From NCBI GenBank assembly GCA_023431345.1, contig JAEYWK010000186.1, forward strand, positions 62,001-126,000: 64,000 bases of DNA, read 5' to 3'. This document shows positions 7,940-17,398 of this stretch, one piece after another; positions within the stretch are counted from its first letter, which is position 1, and every line of letters begins with the position of its first letter. A program made the translations under genes and the position numbers. Under the pieces are notes generated by a model. That model saw nothing but the letters and a program-made list of their open reading frames with translations. It searched no databases and had not been told where the DNA came from. Origin of the DNA: Pseudomonadota bacterium. Its GTDB lineage: Bacteria; Myxococcota_A; Polyangia; Polyangiales; Polyangiaceae.

Positions 7940-9931
7940 ATGAACCTTGGGGATAGCGACATGCTCGGGCTGTATCCGGTGATCGTGGTCGTGGCGATCA
8001 TCGCCTTCTTGCTGTTCGGCTTGCTGGCGCTGGTGGCGCGCTTCTATCGCCAGGTCGATCAGGGGCGGGCGCTCGTCATCAACACCATGCGCTCGGACCC
8101 GATCGTGGCGTTCACGGGCGCCGTCGTCTACCCCATCATCAACCGCGCCGAGACGATGGACCTCTCCGTGAAGACGATCGACATCGATCGTCGCGGCAAG
8201 GAGGGCCTGATCTGCAACGACAACATCCGCGCCGACATCAACGTCACCTTCTTCGTGCGGGTGAACAAGACCGTCGACGACGTGCTCAAGGTCGCCCAGT
8301 CGATCGGCTGCGCGCGCGCCAGCGACCCCGCCGCGCTCGAGGAGCTGTTCACGGCCAAGTTCGCGGAGGCGCTCAAGACCGTCGGCAAGCACTTCAACTT
8401 CGAGGAGCTGTACACCAAGCGCGACGACTTCAAGGACAAGATCATCGAGGTCATCGGCAAAGACCTGAACGGCTTCATCCTCGACGACGCCGCCATCGAC
8501 TACCTCGAGCAGACCCCGCTCGAGCACCTCGACAAAGACAACATCATGGATGCCGACGGCATCCGCAAGATCACCGACTTGACGGTGATTCAGAACGTGA
8601 AGACCAACGAGCTCCGCCAGAAGGAGCGCATGGAAATGGGCAGTCAGAACCTGAACGCCGACGAAGCGCTGTTCCGGTTCGAGCAGCGCCGGGCCGAGGC
8701 GGAGGCCAAGAAAGAGAAGGAAATCGCGGTCGCCAAGGCCCGCGAAGAGAACGAGGCCATGCGCGTCGCCAGCGACGAGCGCAAGAAGACGCAGCTCATC
8801 GTCACCAAGAACGAAGAAGAGGCGCAGGTGGCGGACCAAGCCAAGGAGCGCGGCGTCGCTATCGCCACCAAGCACAAGGAGCGCGAGATCGCGGTCGAGA
8901 ACGAGCGCGTCGAGAAGGCCCGCCAGCTCGAGGTGATCGGGCGTGAGCGCGAGGTGGCGCTGGGCGGCATCGCGCGTGACAAAGAAGTCGAGGTTCAGAA
9001 GAAGGAGATCGCGACGGTGATCCGCGATCGGATCGCGGTCGAGAAGACCGTCGCGGGCGAGGAGGAACAGATCAAGGACGTGCGACGCCTGGCCGAGGCC
9101 AACCGCGAGAAGGAGGTCGTGCGCATCGCGGCCGAAGCGGCGGCGGCGGAGGTAACGACCAAGCAGGTGAAGGCCGCCCAGGCCTCGGAGGAGGTCGCCA
9201 AGATCAAGGCCCGCGAGCGGATCGTGACCGCCGAGGCGGAGCTCGACACGGCCGACAAGCTGGCGCGCGCCAAGATTCGCATCGCGGAAGGCGTGCAAGC
9301 GGAGGCCGCCGCCGAAGGCCTGGCCCAGGCGCGGGTGAAGGAAGCCGACGCGGCCGCGAGCGAGAAGCTCGGCTTGACCGAAGCCAAGGTCTCGCTGGAG
9401 AAGTTGAGCGCGGAGGCGGCGGGCGAGGAGAAGCAAGGCCTGGCCAAGGTGCGGGTGCGCGAAGCCGAAGCGGCCGCGGTCGAGAAGCAGGGCGTGGCCG
9501 AGGCCGCCGCCATTCGCGAGAAGCTGAGCGCGGAGGCGCAGGGTCTGGCCCAGAAGGCGGCGTCGATGAAGGCGCTCGACGAGTCGGGCCGCGGCCACGA
9601 AGAGTTCCGGCTGCAGGTCGAGAATCAACGCGCGATCGCGATCGAGTCGCTCAAGGTCAAGAAAGACATCGTGGCCGCGCAGGCGCAGATCCTGGCCGAG
9701 GCCATGTCCAAAGCGAAGATCAACATCGTCGGCGGCGACGGCCAATTCTTCCAGCGCTTCGTCAGCGCCATCTCGCTCGGCCAATCCGTGGAGGGCGCGC
9801 TCGAGCAGAGCGACACGCTGCGTAGCCTCGTCGAAGGGCTCTCCAGCGGCGAAGGCGGCCCCGCGCTCGCGGCCGCGCTCGAGAAGATGTCCGGCAAAGG
9901 CGACGGCAAGGGTCCCAACAAGCGCGCCTAA
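7940..9931 (+). CDS. yqiK: Flotillin (YqiK-like)
   Basis: 663 aa. One N-terminal TM helix (about 10-34) is followed by an SPFH/PHB domain (about 35-230; QVDQGRALVIN, then VVYPIINRAETMDLSVKT), a very long Ala/Glu/Lys-rich coiled coil (about 230-590, with repeated EKLSAEA and GLAKVRVREAEA units) and a short C-terminal oligomerisation region. Length and order match YqiK-type bacterial flotillins, which scaffold ordered membrane microdomains. Upstream is the YqiJ-like partner; 24 nt downstream is the giant AAA ATPase, so the flotillin probably recruits or is remodelled by it. The 905-codon antisense frame over this gene has no domain and is a shadow. Confidence 0.92.
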   Translation: MNLGDSDMLGLYPVIVVVAIIAFLLFGLLALVARFYRQVDQGRALVINTMRSDPIVAFTGAVVYPIINRAETMDLSVKTIDIDRRGKEGLICNDNIRADINVTFFVRVNKTVDDVLKVAQSIGCARASDPAALEELFTAKFAEALKTVGKHFNFEELYTKRDDFKDKIIEVIGKDLNGFILDDAAIDYLEQTPLEHLDKDNIMDADGIRKITDLTVIQNVKTNELRQKERMEMGSQNLNADEALFRFEQRRAEAEAKKEKEIAVAKAREENEAMRVASDERKKTQLIVTKNEEEAQVADQAKERGVAIATKHKEREIAVENERVEKARQLEVIGREREVALGGIARDKEVEVQKKEIATVIRDRIAVEKTVAGEEEQIKDVRRLAEANREKEVVRIAAEAAAAEVTTKQVKAAQASEEVAKIKARERIVTAEAELDTADKLARAKIRIAEGVQAEAAAEGLAQARVKEADAAASEKLGLTEAKVSLEKLSAEAAGEEKQGLAKVRVREAEAAAVEKQGVAEAAAIREKLSAEAQGLAQKAASMKALDESGRGHEEFRLQVENQRAIAIESLKVKKDIVAAQAQILAEAMSKAKINIVGGDGQFFQRFVSAISLGQSVEGALEQSDTLRSLVEGLSSGEGGPALAAALEKMSGKGDGKGPNKRA

Positions 9932-9955
9932 CGGCCTTCGCCGAGAGTCGTTTCG

Positions 9956-12900
9956 ATGACTGAGCAGAACGAGCGGAGCCTCGAGGGCGGCTCCTACGAG
10001 GTCATTCGGCGGCGCCTGCTCGAGAGGGCGACCGAGCTTTCGGCGACCGCGGAGGCGCTGAACCAGAAGCGCAAGGCGCTGTTCGGCGGGGGTGAGCTCA
10101 CGCTCGTCGCGACGGAGCGCGTTCGCACCGAGCACAACTGTACTCCGCGCGACGTGGTCAGCGTCGCGGGGCAGCTCTTGTTCGGGTTCGAGGTGTTCAT
10201 CGGCTTGAAGAGCGAGACGCGCGTCCCCGACGTGCTCAGCTTGTTCAAGTTCGAGAAGAACGGCGAAGGCTACGACCTGGCGCAGCAGTCGTTCGAGGGC
10301 CCCGGCGCCTACCTGGCCGACCCCGAGTTCGACAAGCAGTTCCGAGACTCCTTTCGCTACTACAAGGAAGCGCGCCTGCTGCAGCTGCTGCGCACGGAGC
10401 AGCGGCTGCTCGTGGCGCTGCAGATCGGCGCCCGCCCCAGCGACTCCAAGATCTTCCGCTTCGCCATCGACGGCAAGGGGCGCGTCACTTTCATGGATGC
10501 GCGTGGCGAGGACGACTACAAGCCGCCGCGCCGGCACCCGTTCGAGTGGACGCCGACGCGCCGCGAGGACCAGGTCGCGGGCAAGCATCCGCACATCAGC
10601 GTGCTCAACGAGGTCTTCGTCGAGACCATCAACGGCGATCTCACGATCAAGATCGAGAACAACACCGAGGACGGCCTCGGTGTCTACCGCGAGCCCGTCG
10701 ACGATCCGAACCAGACCCTCGATGACGCCGAGATCGGCTACGCCCGCGTCGCGGGCCTGATCTTGCTCAAGATTCGGCCCTTCCGCGAGCAGAAGACGCG
10801 CTACCTCGTCTACAACCCGCGCACCGAAGAAGTGCTGCGCGTCGACGCGCTGGGCGTCGCCTGCGTCGAGCTACCGGAAGACCACGGCTTGATCTTCCCC
10901 GGCGGCTACTACCTGACGACGGGCGAGCACAAGCTGTTCGACGGCGACAGCGAGGGTCTCGAGTTTCGTCGCAGCATCAGCTCCCCGAACGGGGAGGACG
11001 TGCTCTACGTTTTTTACCGCGTCGAGCAGGGCGAGTACGAGCTCTTGCCGTACAACCTGATCGGCAAAGAGGTCAAAAACCCCATCCGCTGCCACGGCTA
11101 CAGCCTCTTCCCCGACGGCACGATGGTGGTGTTTCGCGCCGAGAGCGAGCCGACGCGCGTGCACCCCGTGCAGATCTGGTTGACGCCCTTCACGACCGCC
11201 GAGTTCGCGGCCTCCGCGCCGACCGACGGCTCGTACTTGGCCAAGGTCGGTAACGCGGCGCTCGTCAGCGGCATCAGCGAGCTGCTCAGCATTCGCAAGC
11301 TGGCGCAGACCGAGAAGCCGACGCGCCGCACCTTCGAGGACTTGGTGCGCGCGGTGCGCAAGGCGATCGATACGCACTACTGGCTCGGTCACGCGGAGCT
11401 GGGCGGCCTGCTCGAAACCGTGCGCGAGCTGTTCAAGAGCTCGGAGCTGATCGTCGATGAGTTCGAGAAGCAGCTCGCGCTCGAGCGCACGGCGCGCCAA
11501 GCCATCGACGAGGCCGAGACGGCTCAGGCTGCCCTGCTAGCGCAGGTTCGGCCGAGCGAGCTCAAGTCGGTCGAGGCGTACTTGAGCGGGCTCTCCGAGC
11601 TGAAGCGCCAGCGCGGCAGGCTGATCACGCTCAAGGAGCTGCGCGCCATCGACGTCGCGCGCGTCGAGGCGCTCGAGAGCGGCGTGGCCGAGCGCTTCGG
11701 GGAGGTGAGCCGCGCTTGCGTCGACTTCTTCCTGGCCGAGAACGCCTTCCAGCCCCTGCTGGATCGGCTCGACGCCGTCGTGAGCCAGGTCGGGCAAGCC
11801 CACAAGACGACGGAGCTCGGGCCGCTGCGCCAGGAGCTCGACGCGGCGCACGAGGGGCTCACGCTGCTGAGCGAGACCATCGCCGGCTTGCCCATCGACG
11901 ACCCCACCGTACGTACCCAAATCTTGGACGGTACGAGCTCGGCGTTCGCCCAGCAAAATCGGGCGCGGGCCGTGCTCGACGGCCGTCAGCGGGAGCTGGC
12001 CGCCAGCGAGGGCCGCGCCGAGTTCGGCGTGCAGTTCAAGCTCTTGAGCCAGAGCGTCACGAGCGCGCTCGCGCTGGCGGTGACGCCGGAAGCGTGCGAC
12101 GAGCAGCTGGGGCGCTTGATGCTGCAGCTCGAGGAGCTCGAGGGCCGCTTTGGCGAGCTCGACGAGTTCTCGCTGCAGCTGGCGGAGAAGCGCGAGGAAG
12201 TGCTGGACGCGGTCGCGGCCAAGCGCCAGCTGCTGGTCGAGGAGCGTCAGCGCCGCGCCCAGTCGCTCGCGACCGCAGCGGAGCGAGTTCTGGGCGGCAT
12301 CGTGCGCCGGGCCCAGAGCGTCACGAGCGCGGACGAGCTCAACTCCTACTTCGCGTCCGACGCGATGGTGCACAAGCTGGGTGAGCTGTCGGCCGACCTG
12401 CGCAAGCTGGGCGACTCGGTGCGCGCCGACGAGCTGGACTCCAAGCTGAAGAGCGCCAAGCAGAACGCGCTCCGGGCGCTGCGCGACAAGACCGACCTGC
12501 TCGAAGACGGCGGCGCCATCATTCGCCTCGGGCCGCACCGCTTCACCGTCAACACGCGCCCGCTCGAGCTCGCGATCGTCCCTCGCGACGGCGTGCTCAA
12601 CGTGCACCTGACCGGAACCGATTTCTACGAGCCGCTCTCGAACCCGCTCTTGGACGCGGCGCGCGAGCTGTGGGACCAAGAGCTCGTCGCGGAGACGCGC
12701 GAGGTGTACCGCGCGGAGTACTTGGCGGTGAGCTTGCTCTTGGAGGCGGAGGCCGGCGCCCCCGGGCGGAGCGTGCCGGAGCTGGAGCAGGCGGCGCGCG
12801 AAGGCAAGCTGCTCGAGGTCGTGCGGCAGGCCGCCGCCGAGCGCATCGACGAAGGCCACGAGCGCGGCGTGCACGACGCCGACGCCGCGGGCATCCTGGC

Positions 12901-15475
12901 CAAGCTCCTCGGCCTGCTGAAGCTCGCCGGAGGTCTGCGCCATTCACCGCGCGCGCGCGGCCTGGCCTGGCTGTACTGGTTGGGCCTGCCCGCGGAGCGC
13001 AAGGAGCTGGTCGAGCGCCGCGCGCAGAGCGCGGGCCGCCTCCGTGAGCGCCTGAAAGACTCGAGCGCCGAGCAGGAGCTCGCGCGCGATCTGCTTCACG
13101 GCATCGGCGACGCTTTGCAGCAGCTCGGCCTGGAGTCCGAGCGGCCGCTGGCGCGCTTCGCCGCTCGCTACCTCGTCACGGAGATAGCGACTGACCGACC
13201 GCAGTTCACGGAGTCGAGCGCGGCGGAGGAGCTGCGCCGCGAATTCACGTCGTACCTCGAGCAGTCGGGGGCCGCGCGCGGCTTCCAGGATGACCTGCGC
13301 GCGCTGGAGCGGCACCCCGCCGAGCGGCTGCGCGTCGCGCTGTCTTACGTGGACGCCTTCACGCGCCAGCTCGGGCGGGGCGCCGAGTACCGGCTCGAGC
13401 TGGCGGCGCGCTTGGTGGGCGAGGGGACGCTCGAGTTCGCGGTCTCTACGGCGCTGGTCGACGGCTCGGTGCACGACCTGCTCGGCGCTCATCCGCGGGT
13501 GGTGAGTCGCACCCTCTCGTTCACGCTGTGTGAGCTGCTCGAGCGCGTGACGACGTTCATCGAAGATCGCGCGCCCCGCTTCCGCGCCTTCCGCAGCCTG
13601 AAGACGGAGCTCGCGGCGCGCGCCCGCGAGCGGCTCAGGCTGAACGAATACCTGCCGCGCGTGCTCACCTCCTTCGTGCGTAATCGCTTGATCGACCAAG
13701 TGTATCTGCCGCTGGTCGGCGCGAACCTCGCCAAGCAGCTGGGCGCGGCGGGCGCGGCCAAACGCACGGATCAGATGGGCTTGCTCTTGCTCGTGTCGCC
13801 CCCCGGCTACGGCAAGACCACGCTCATGGAGTATGTGGCGAGCAAGCTGGGCCTCGTGTTCGTGAAGGTGAACGGGCCCGCGCTAGGCACCGACGTGCAC
13901 TCCTTGGACCCGAGCGAAGCGCCCAACGCCACCGCGCGCCAAGAGGTCGAGAAGATCAACCTGGCGCTCGAGATGGGCAACAACGTGATGCTGTATCTCG
14001 ACGATATTCAGCACACCCACCCCGAGCTCTTGCAGAAGTTCATCTCGCTGTGCGACGCGCAGCGCCGCATCGAGGGCGTGTGGAACGGCAAGACCCGCAC
14101 CTACGACCTGCGGGGTAAGAAATTCTGCATTTGCATGGCCGGCAACCCGTACACGGAGAGCGGCGCGCGCTTTCAGATCCCGGACATGCTCGCGAACCGC
14201 GCCGATACCTATAATTTGGGCGATATCCTGGACGGAAAGCAGGACGCCTTCGCGCTCAGCTACCTCGAGAACGCGCTCATTTCGAACACGACGCTGGCCC
14301 CGCTCGCCGGGCGCGACCCGGCCGACGTCTACAAGCTCATCGGCATGGCGCGCGGCGACGACGTCGCGCTGAGCGAGCTGAGCCACGGCTACTCGAGCGC
14401 GGAGGCGCAAGAGATCGTGGAGGTTTTCAAGCGCCTGTTCAAGGTGCAAGACGTGCTGTTGCGCGTGAACCTCGAGTACATCGCCTCCGCGTCGCAAGAC
14501 GATCGCTACCGGAGCGAGCCGCCCTTCAAGCTGCAGGGCAGCTACCGCAACATGGCCAAGCTGACCGAGAAGGTGGTGGCGGCCATGAACGACGCCGAGC
14601 TAGAGCGGTTGATCGACGATCACTACGCCAGCGAAGCGCAGACGTTGACCAAGGGCGCCGAACAAAATCTGCTCAAGCTGGCCGAGATGCGCGGTCGCCT
14701 CAGCCCCGAGCAGAGCGCGCGCTGGAGCGAGATCAAGGAGGCGTTCGGCCGCGTGCAGCGCATGGGCGGTAGCGAGGCGGATCCGGTGACGCGCGTCACG
14801 GGCACGCTGTCGGGCCTCGACGTCCAGCTCAAGGGCATTCGCGAAGCGATCGGCGCGGCCGCGGCCGCGGCCAGCGCCGGGAGCGGCGGCGATCTGGCGG
14901 CGCTGGCCAAGAGCTTGACCGAGCTCGGCCGACCTCGCGTCGAGGTGCGGCTGGAAGACGAGGGTAACGACGCGCTGATGACGCTGTTCAACCGGCAAAC
15001 CGAGCTGCTGGAGCAAGCGCTCTCGGCGCTCGGAGAGCGCGCTCGGTCGCCGGTCGCGAGCGCAGCCAGCGGCGACGAGCAGAAGCTGTCGGAGCTGCTC
15101 GGCGCGCTCGGCAAGCTCTCGCGGCAAATCGAGCAAGGCGCCGATGGCAGAGCGCGCCGCGTCGACGTCGAGCTGGGGGTGGCGGGTCCCACCAATCTGT
15201 ATCGACCGCTTTCGAGCCGTGACGTCCTCGCCGGCGGCGTCTTCGTGGCGACTTACGAGAAGCTGCCGCCGCTGGGCGCGGACGTGCGGGTGGCGCTGCG
15301 CTTCCCGACAGGCCCGAGCTGCGAGCTGACGGGCAAGGTCGCGTGGGTGCGCGACAGGCTCGGCGACGACGCTCCGCCAGGCTTTGGTGTGCGCTTCGCG
15401 GAGGTATCGGCCGAGGCGCGCGAGCTGCTTCGGGCCTACGCTGAAGCGCGCGAGCCCATGCTGCACGACGATTGA
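9956..15475 (+). CDS. Giant DUF3686-type AAA ATPase fused to PilZ domain
   Basis: 1839 aa. The N-terminal about 450 residues match the DUF3686 'DNA repair ATPase' type (start GSYEVIRRRLLERA; later SVAGQLLFGFEVFIGLKSE). Long helical and coiled-coil stretches fill about 450-1250. An AAA module follows with Walker A PPGYGKTT (about 1282-1289) and Walker B VMLYLDDIQ (about 1343-1351), plus a CMAGNPY sensor-like strand. The last about 110 residues form a Myxococcus-type PilZ domain (LAGGVFVATY, LTGKVAWVRD, GFGVRF). The usual D/NxSxxG of PilZ reads DVLAGG, so classical c-di-GMP binding is doubtful. It lies 24 nt after the flotillin, in the same operon. The 'DNA repair' name is a family label only; a membrane-remodelling role is an inference from context. 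Confidence 0.85.
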   Translation: MTEQNERSLEGGSYEVIRRRLLERATELSATAEALNQKRKALFGGGELTLVATERVRTEHNCTPRDVVSVAGQLLFGFEVFIGLKSETRVPDVLSLFKFEKNGEGYDLAQQSFEGPGAYLADPEFDKQFRDSFRYYKEARLLQLLRTEQRLLVALQIGARPSDSKIFRFAIDGKGRVTFMDARGEDDYKPPRRHPFEWTPTRREDQVAGKHPHISVLNEVFVETINGDLTIKIENNTEDGLGVYREPVDDPNQTLDDAEIGYARVAGLILLKIRPFREQKTRYLVYNPRTEEVLRVDALGVACVELPEDHGLIFPGGYYLTTGEHKLFDGDSEGLEFRRSISSPNGEDVLYVFYRVEQGEYELLPYNLIGKEVKNPIRCHGYSLFPDGTMVVFRAESEPTRVHPVQIWLTPFTTAEFAASAPTDGSYLAKVGNAALVSGISELLSIRKLAQTEKPTRRTFEDLVRAVRKAIDTHYWLGHAELGGLLETVRELFKSSELIVDEFEKQLALERTARQAIDEAETAQAALLAQVRPSELKSVEAYLSGLSELKRQRGRLITLKELRAIDVARVEALESGVAERFGEVSRACVDFFLAENAFQPLLDRLDAVVSQVGQAHKTTELGPLRQELDAAHEGLTLLSETIAGLPIDDPTVRTQILDGTSSAFAQQNRARAVLDGRQRELAASEGRAEFGVQFKLLSQSVTSALALAVTPEACDEQLGRLMLQLEELEGRFGELDEFSLQLAEKREEVLDAVAAKRQLLVEERQRRAQSLATAAERVLGGIVRRAQSVTSADELNSYFASDAMVHKLGELSADLRKLGDSVRADELDSKLKSAKQNALRALRDKTDLLEDGGAIIRLGPHRFTVNTRPLELAIVPRDGVLNVHLTGTDFYEPLSNPLLDAARELWDQELVAETREVYRAEYLAVSLLLEAEAGAPGRSVPELEQAAREGKLLEVVRQAAAERIDEGHERGVHDADAAGILAKLLGLLKLAGGLRHSPRARGLAWLYWLGLPAERKELVERRAQSAGRLRERLKDSSAEQELARDLLHGIGDALQQLGLESERPLARFAARYLVTEIATDRPQFTESSAAEELRREFTSYLEQSGAARGFQDDLRALERHPAERLRVALSYVDAFTRQLGRGAEYRLELAARLVGEGTLEFAVSTALVDGSVHDLLGAHPRVVSRTLSFTLCELLERVTTFIEDRAPRFRAFRSLKTELAARARERLRLNEYLPRVLTSFVRNRLIDQVYLPLVGANLAKQLGAAGAAKRTDQMGLLLLVSPPGYGKTTLMEYVASKLGLVFVKVNGPALGTDVHSLDPSEAPNATARQEVEKINLALEMGNNVMLYLDDIQHTHPELLQKFISLCDAQRRIEGVWNGKTRTYDLRGKKFCICMAGNPYTESGARFQIPDMLANRADTYNLGDILDGKQDAFALSYLENALISNTTLAPLAGRDPADVYKLIGMARGDDVALSELSHGYSSAEAQEIVEVFKRLFKVQDVLLRVNLEYIASASQDDRYRSEPPFKLQGSYRNMAKLTEKVVAAMNDAELERLIDDHYASEAQTLTKGAEQNLLKLAEMRGRLSPEQSARWSEIKEAFGRVQRMGGSEADPVTRVTGTLSGLDVQLKGIREAIGAAAAAASAGSGGDLAALAKSLTELGRPRVEVRLEDEGNDALMTLFNRQTELLEQALSALGERARSPVASAASGDEQKLSELLGALGKLSRQIEQGADGRARRVDVELGVAGPTNLYRPLSSRDVLAGGVFVATYEKLPPLGADVRVALRFPTGPSCELTGKVAWVRDRLGDDAPPGFGVRFAEVSAEARELLRAYAEAREPMLHDD

Positions 15476-15513
15476 GCGCCCGCCGACCTTCCGCGCGGCG
15501 GTGATGAGCCCAC

Positions 15514-16425
15514 TCAGGGCTGGTAGGTATAGAGCTCGACCCAGTCGTAGTAAGCCTTGGCGGAGCCGGTGGCGTCCGTGACGGCGCCGGCCCAAGCTGC
15601 GCTCGAGGACGCCCAAATCGTCAGCAGCACGTTTTGAGGCAGCTTCATGCGATCGATGTGCTCGGTCCAGCTGCGGACCTCGGCGCCGTCGATGGAGAAG
15701 CGCGCGCCCTGGGGTGTCCACTCGATCTCGTAGTCGTGGAAATCGGCGCTCGGATCGAAGCCGACGGCAGCAATCGTAGGCGAGGCGGTCGGCTTGACCG
15801 AGGTCGTGACGGGCGGCGCGGGCGGCGCCCCCAGATACACCATGGTGTTGAGCTGCACCTTGCCGGTTTCGCCCAGGCACTCGATGTCGAGCTCGTTCCA
15901 GTCGTCGGCCGGCCACGGCGTGTAGATGGTGACGAGCGACGACACCACCGCGGGCCCGGACGCGAACTTGATGCGCGCGCGCACGCGGCCATAGGTGAGT
16001 GTGTCCGTCGACCGCACCTCGGCCCCGAAGAACTTCTTGATGGCTCCCGCGTCGTCGACGGTGCCCTCGGGCGCGGGCAGGAGGCTTATCACCAGCTGCC
16101 CGGCTTCGACGACGGCCGCTCGTGGCGAGAACAGCGCCAAGTTGCTGTCCCAGGAGTGGGTCATGAGCTGCCAGCGAGCCGAGTCCAGGGTGTCGAAGTC
16201 GTCTCGAAACAAGAGCTCGAAGCTGCCGGGCTGCGCGGGGGCTCCGCCGCCGCTGCCGCCGCTGTCGGCGCCCCCGCTGGTCGCTGGAGCGCCGCCCCCC
16301 GCCGCGCCCGCTGCGCCCGCTGCGGCCGCCGCGAGGCCTCCATCATCGCAGCCGAGTAGCACGAGCGCCGCGGACGCCAGCAGAATCCGCGCGGAAGCCA
16401 GGGGAGCGACGAGGGAGGGACGCAT
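15514..16425 (-). CDS. GH16-family glycoside hydrolase lipoprotein
   Basis: 303 aa from the ATG at 16425. Lipoprotein signal ending LVLLGC (Cys26), a Gly/Ala/Ser linker (to about 65), then a glycoside hydrolase family 16 fold. The catalytic signature ELDIE is at 178-182 (E178 and E182 the expected nucleophile and acid/base), preceded by DDWN and followed by a second half with HDYEIEWTPQGARFSIDG and a closing YYDWVELY strand. GH16 enzymes cleave beta-1,3/1,4-glucans, agars and similar polysaccharides; the substrate cannot be told. It converges with the AAA gene across 38 bp and is divergent from the AraC regulator. An extension of the open frame upstream of the signal is not used. Confidence 0.88.
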   Translation of the reverse strand: MRPSLVAPLASARILLASAALVLLGCDDGGLAAAAAGAAGAAGGGAPATSGGADSGGSGGGAPAQPGSFELLFRDDFDTLDSARWQLMTHSWDSNLALFSPRAAVVEAGQLVISLLPAPEGTVDDAGAIKKFFGAEVRSTDTLTYGRVRARIKFASGPAVVSSLVTIYTPWPADDWNELDIECLGETGKVQLNTMVYLGAPPAPPVTTSVKPTASPTIAAVGFDPSADFHDYEIEWTPQGARFSIDGAEVRSWTEHIDRMKLPQNVLLTIWASSSAAWAGAVTDATGSAKAYYDWVELYTYQP

Positions 16426-16569
16426 GGGACCCACCGAAGCTGGCCTCGGCGCCACACGCGGGCATCTCACTTTTTGCGTGATCGCCCAGGCCCCCCCGCT
16501 GCCCGCCTCCGCGCCGCCACCTGACCATTGACGACGAGACCGACGATCAGGCGCTGCTATGCTCTGGCC

Positions 16570-17346
16570 GTGACCGCGGCGGCGCTGTACCAGCCTTTCC
16601 CGATGCTGCCGGGCAGGCGCGCGCAGGCGTGGCGCCATCAACCGTCGTTTCTCCGCCCCCGTCATTTTCACCGTGAGCCCGAGCTCAACTTGGTGGCGCG
16701 CGGCGAGGCTCGGTTGGCCGTCGGCGAGAAGGTCGCGACGGTCTCCGCGGGTGACTGCGTGCTGTTCGCGCCGGGGCAGGACCATCAGCTGCTCGAGGCC
16801 AGCGCCGATCTGGAGCTGTTCGCGATCGCGCTCACGCCCGAGCTCGCGGCGCGCGCCCGCTCGCTCTCGTGCGCCGCGCGGCGATTGACGCCGGCGGAGC
16901 TGAGCGAAGCGGCGGCCAGGCTCGGCGCCGCCGGTGAGCTGCGTGACTCTGCGGCCGTGGAGCAAGCGATCGTGCCGCTGTTCGAAGCCCAGCCTGCGAC
17001 GGGGCTCCGCCGGAGCACCTGCTTGAGCCTGCAGCGGCTACTGCTGGAGCCGGCCGTCAGCGCGACGACGCTCGCGGCTCACGCGCGCACGACGCCGAGC
17101 GAGCTGAGCCGGCACTTTCGGCGCGACGTGGGCGTGCGCTTCGTCGAGTATCGGGCGCGCCTGCGCTTGATGGCGTTCGTGGCCGAGGTAGACGCGGGGC
17201 GTTCGCTGACGCGGGCGGCCCTCGACGCCGATTTCGGCAGCTACGCGCAGTGCCATCGCGTGTTTTCGCGCACCCTCGGCTGTAGCCCGCAGCAATACTT
17301 CGCTCAGCGTCGCCGTGACATCGACCGAGCGGTGGCGGTGCGCTGA
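16570..17346 (+). CDS. AraC-family transcriptional regulator
   Basis: 258 aa from a GTG at 16570. A TTG at 16528 is in frame, but the stretch between looks like promoter DNA (TATGCT about 20 nt before the GTG), so I take the later start. N-terminal cupin-like sensor (about 10-110; FHREPELNLVARGEA, AGDCVLFAPGQDHQ) and C-terminal double helix-turn-helix (about 155-250; SATTLAAHARTTPSELSRHF and a second helix pair ending GCSPQQYFAQRR). Such proteins sense small ligands, often sugars. It is divergent from the GH16 lipoprotein across 144 bp, which suggests control of that enzyme, though this is context only. Confidence 0.88.
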   Translation: MTAAALYQPFPMLPGRRAQAWRHQPSFLRPRHFHREPELNLVARGEARLAVGEKVATVSAGDCVLFAPGQDHQLLEASADLELFAIALTPELAARARSLSCAARRLTPAELSEAAARLGAAGELRDSAAVEQAIVPLFEAQPATGLRRSTCLSLQRLLLEPAVSATTLAAHARTTPSELSRHFRRDVGVRFVEYRARLRLMAFVAEVDAGRSLTRAALDADFGSYAQCHRVFSRTLGCSPQQYFAQRRRDIDRAVAVR

Positions 17347-17398
17347 GCGGCTGCTACTTGGCTTGCGTCGCACGCGAAGGGGGCCCAGTCTAAGCGTC

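Noticed and set aside
7877..10594. 905-codon minus-strand open frame over the flotillin gene
   Set aside because: It mirrors a gene with strong flotillin domains, is Leu/Arg/Asp-rich with no domain, and arises from GC-rich third positions.
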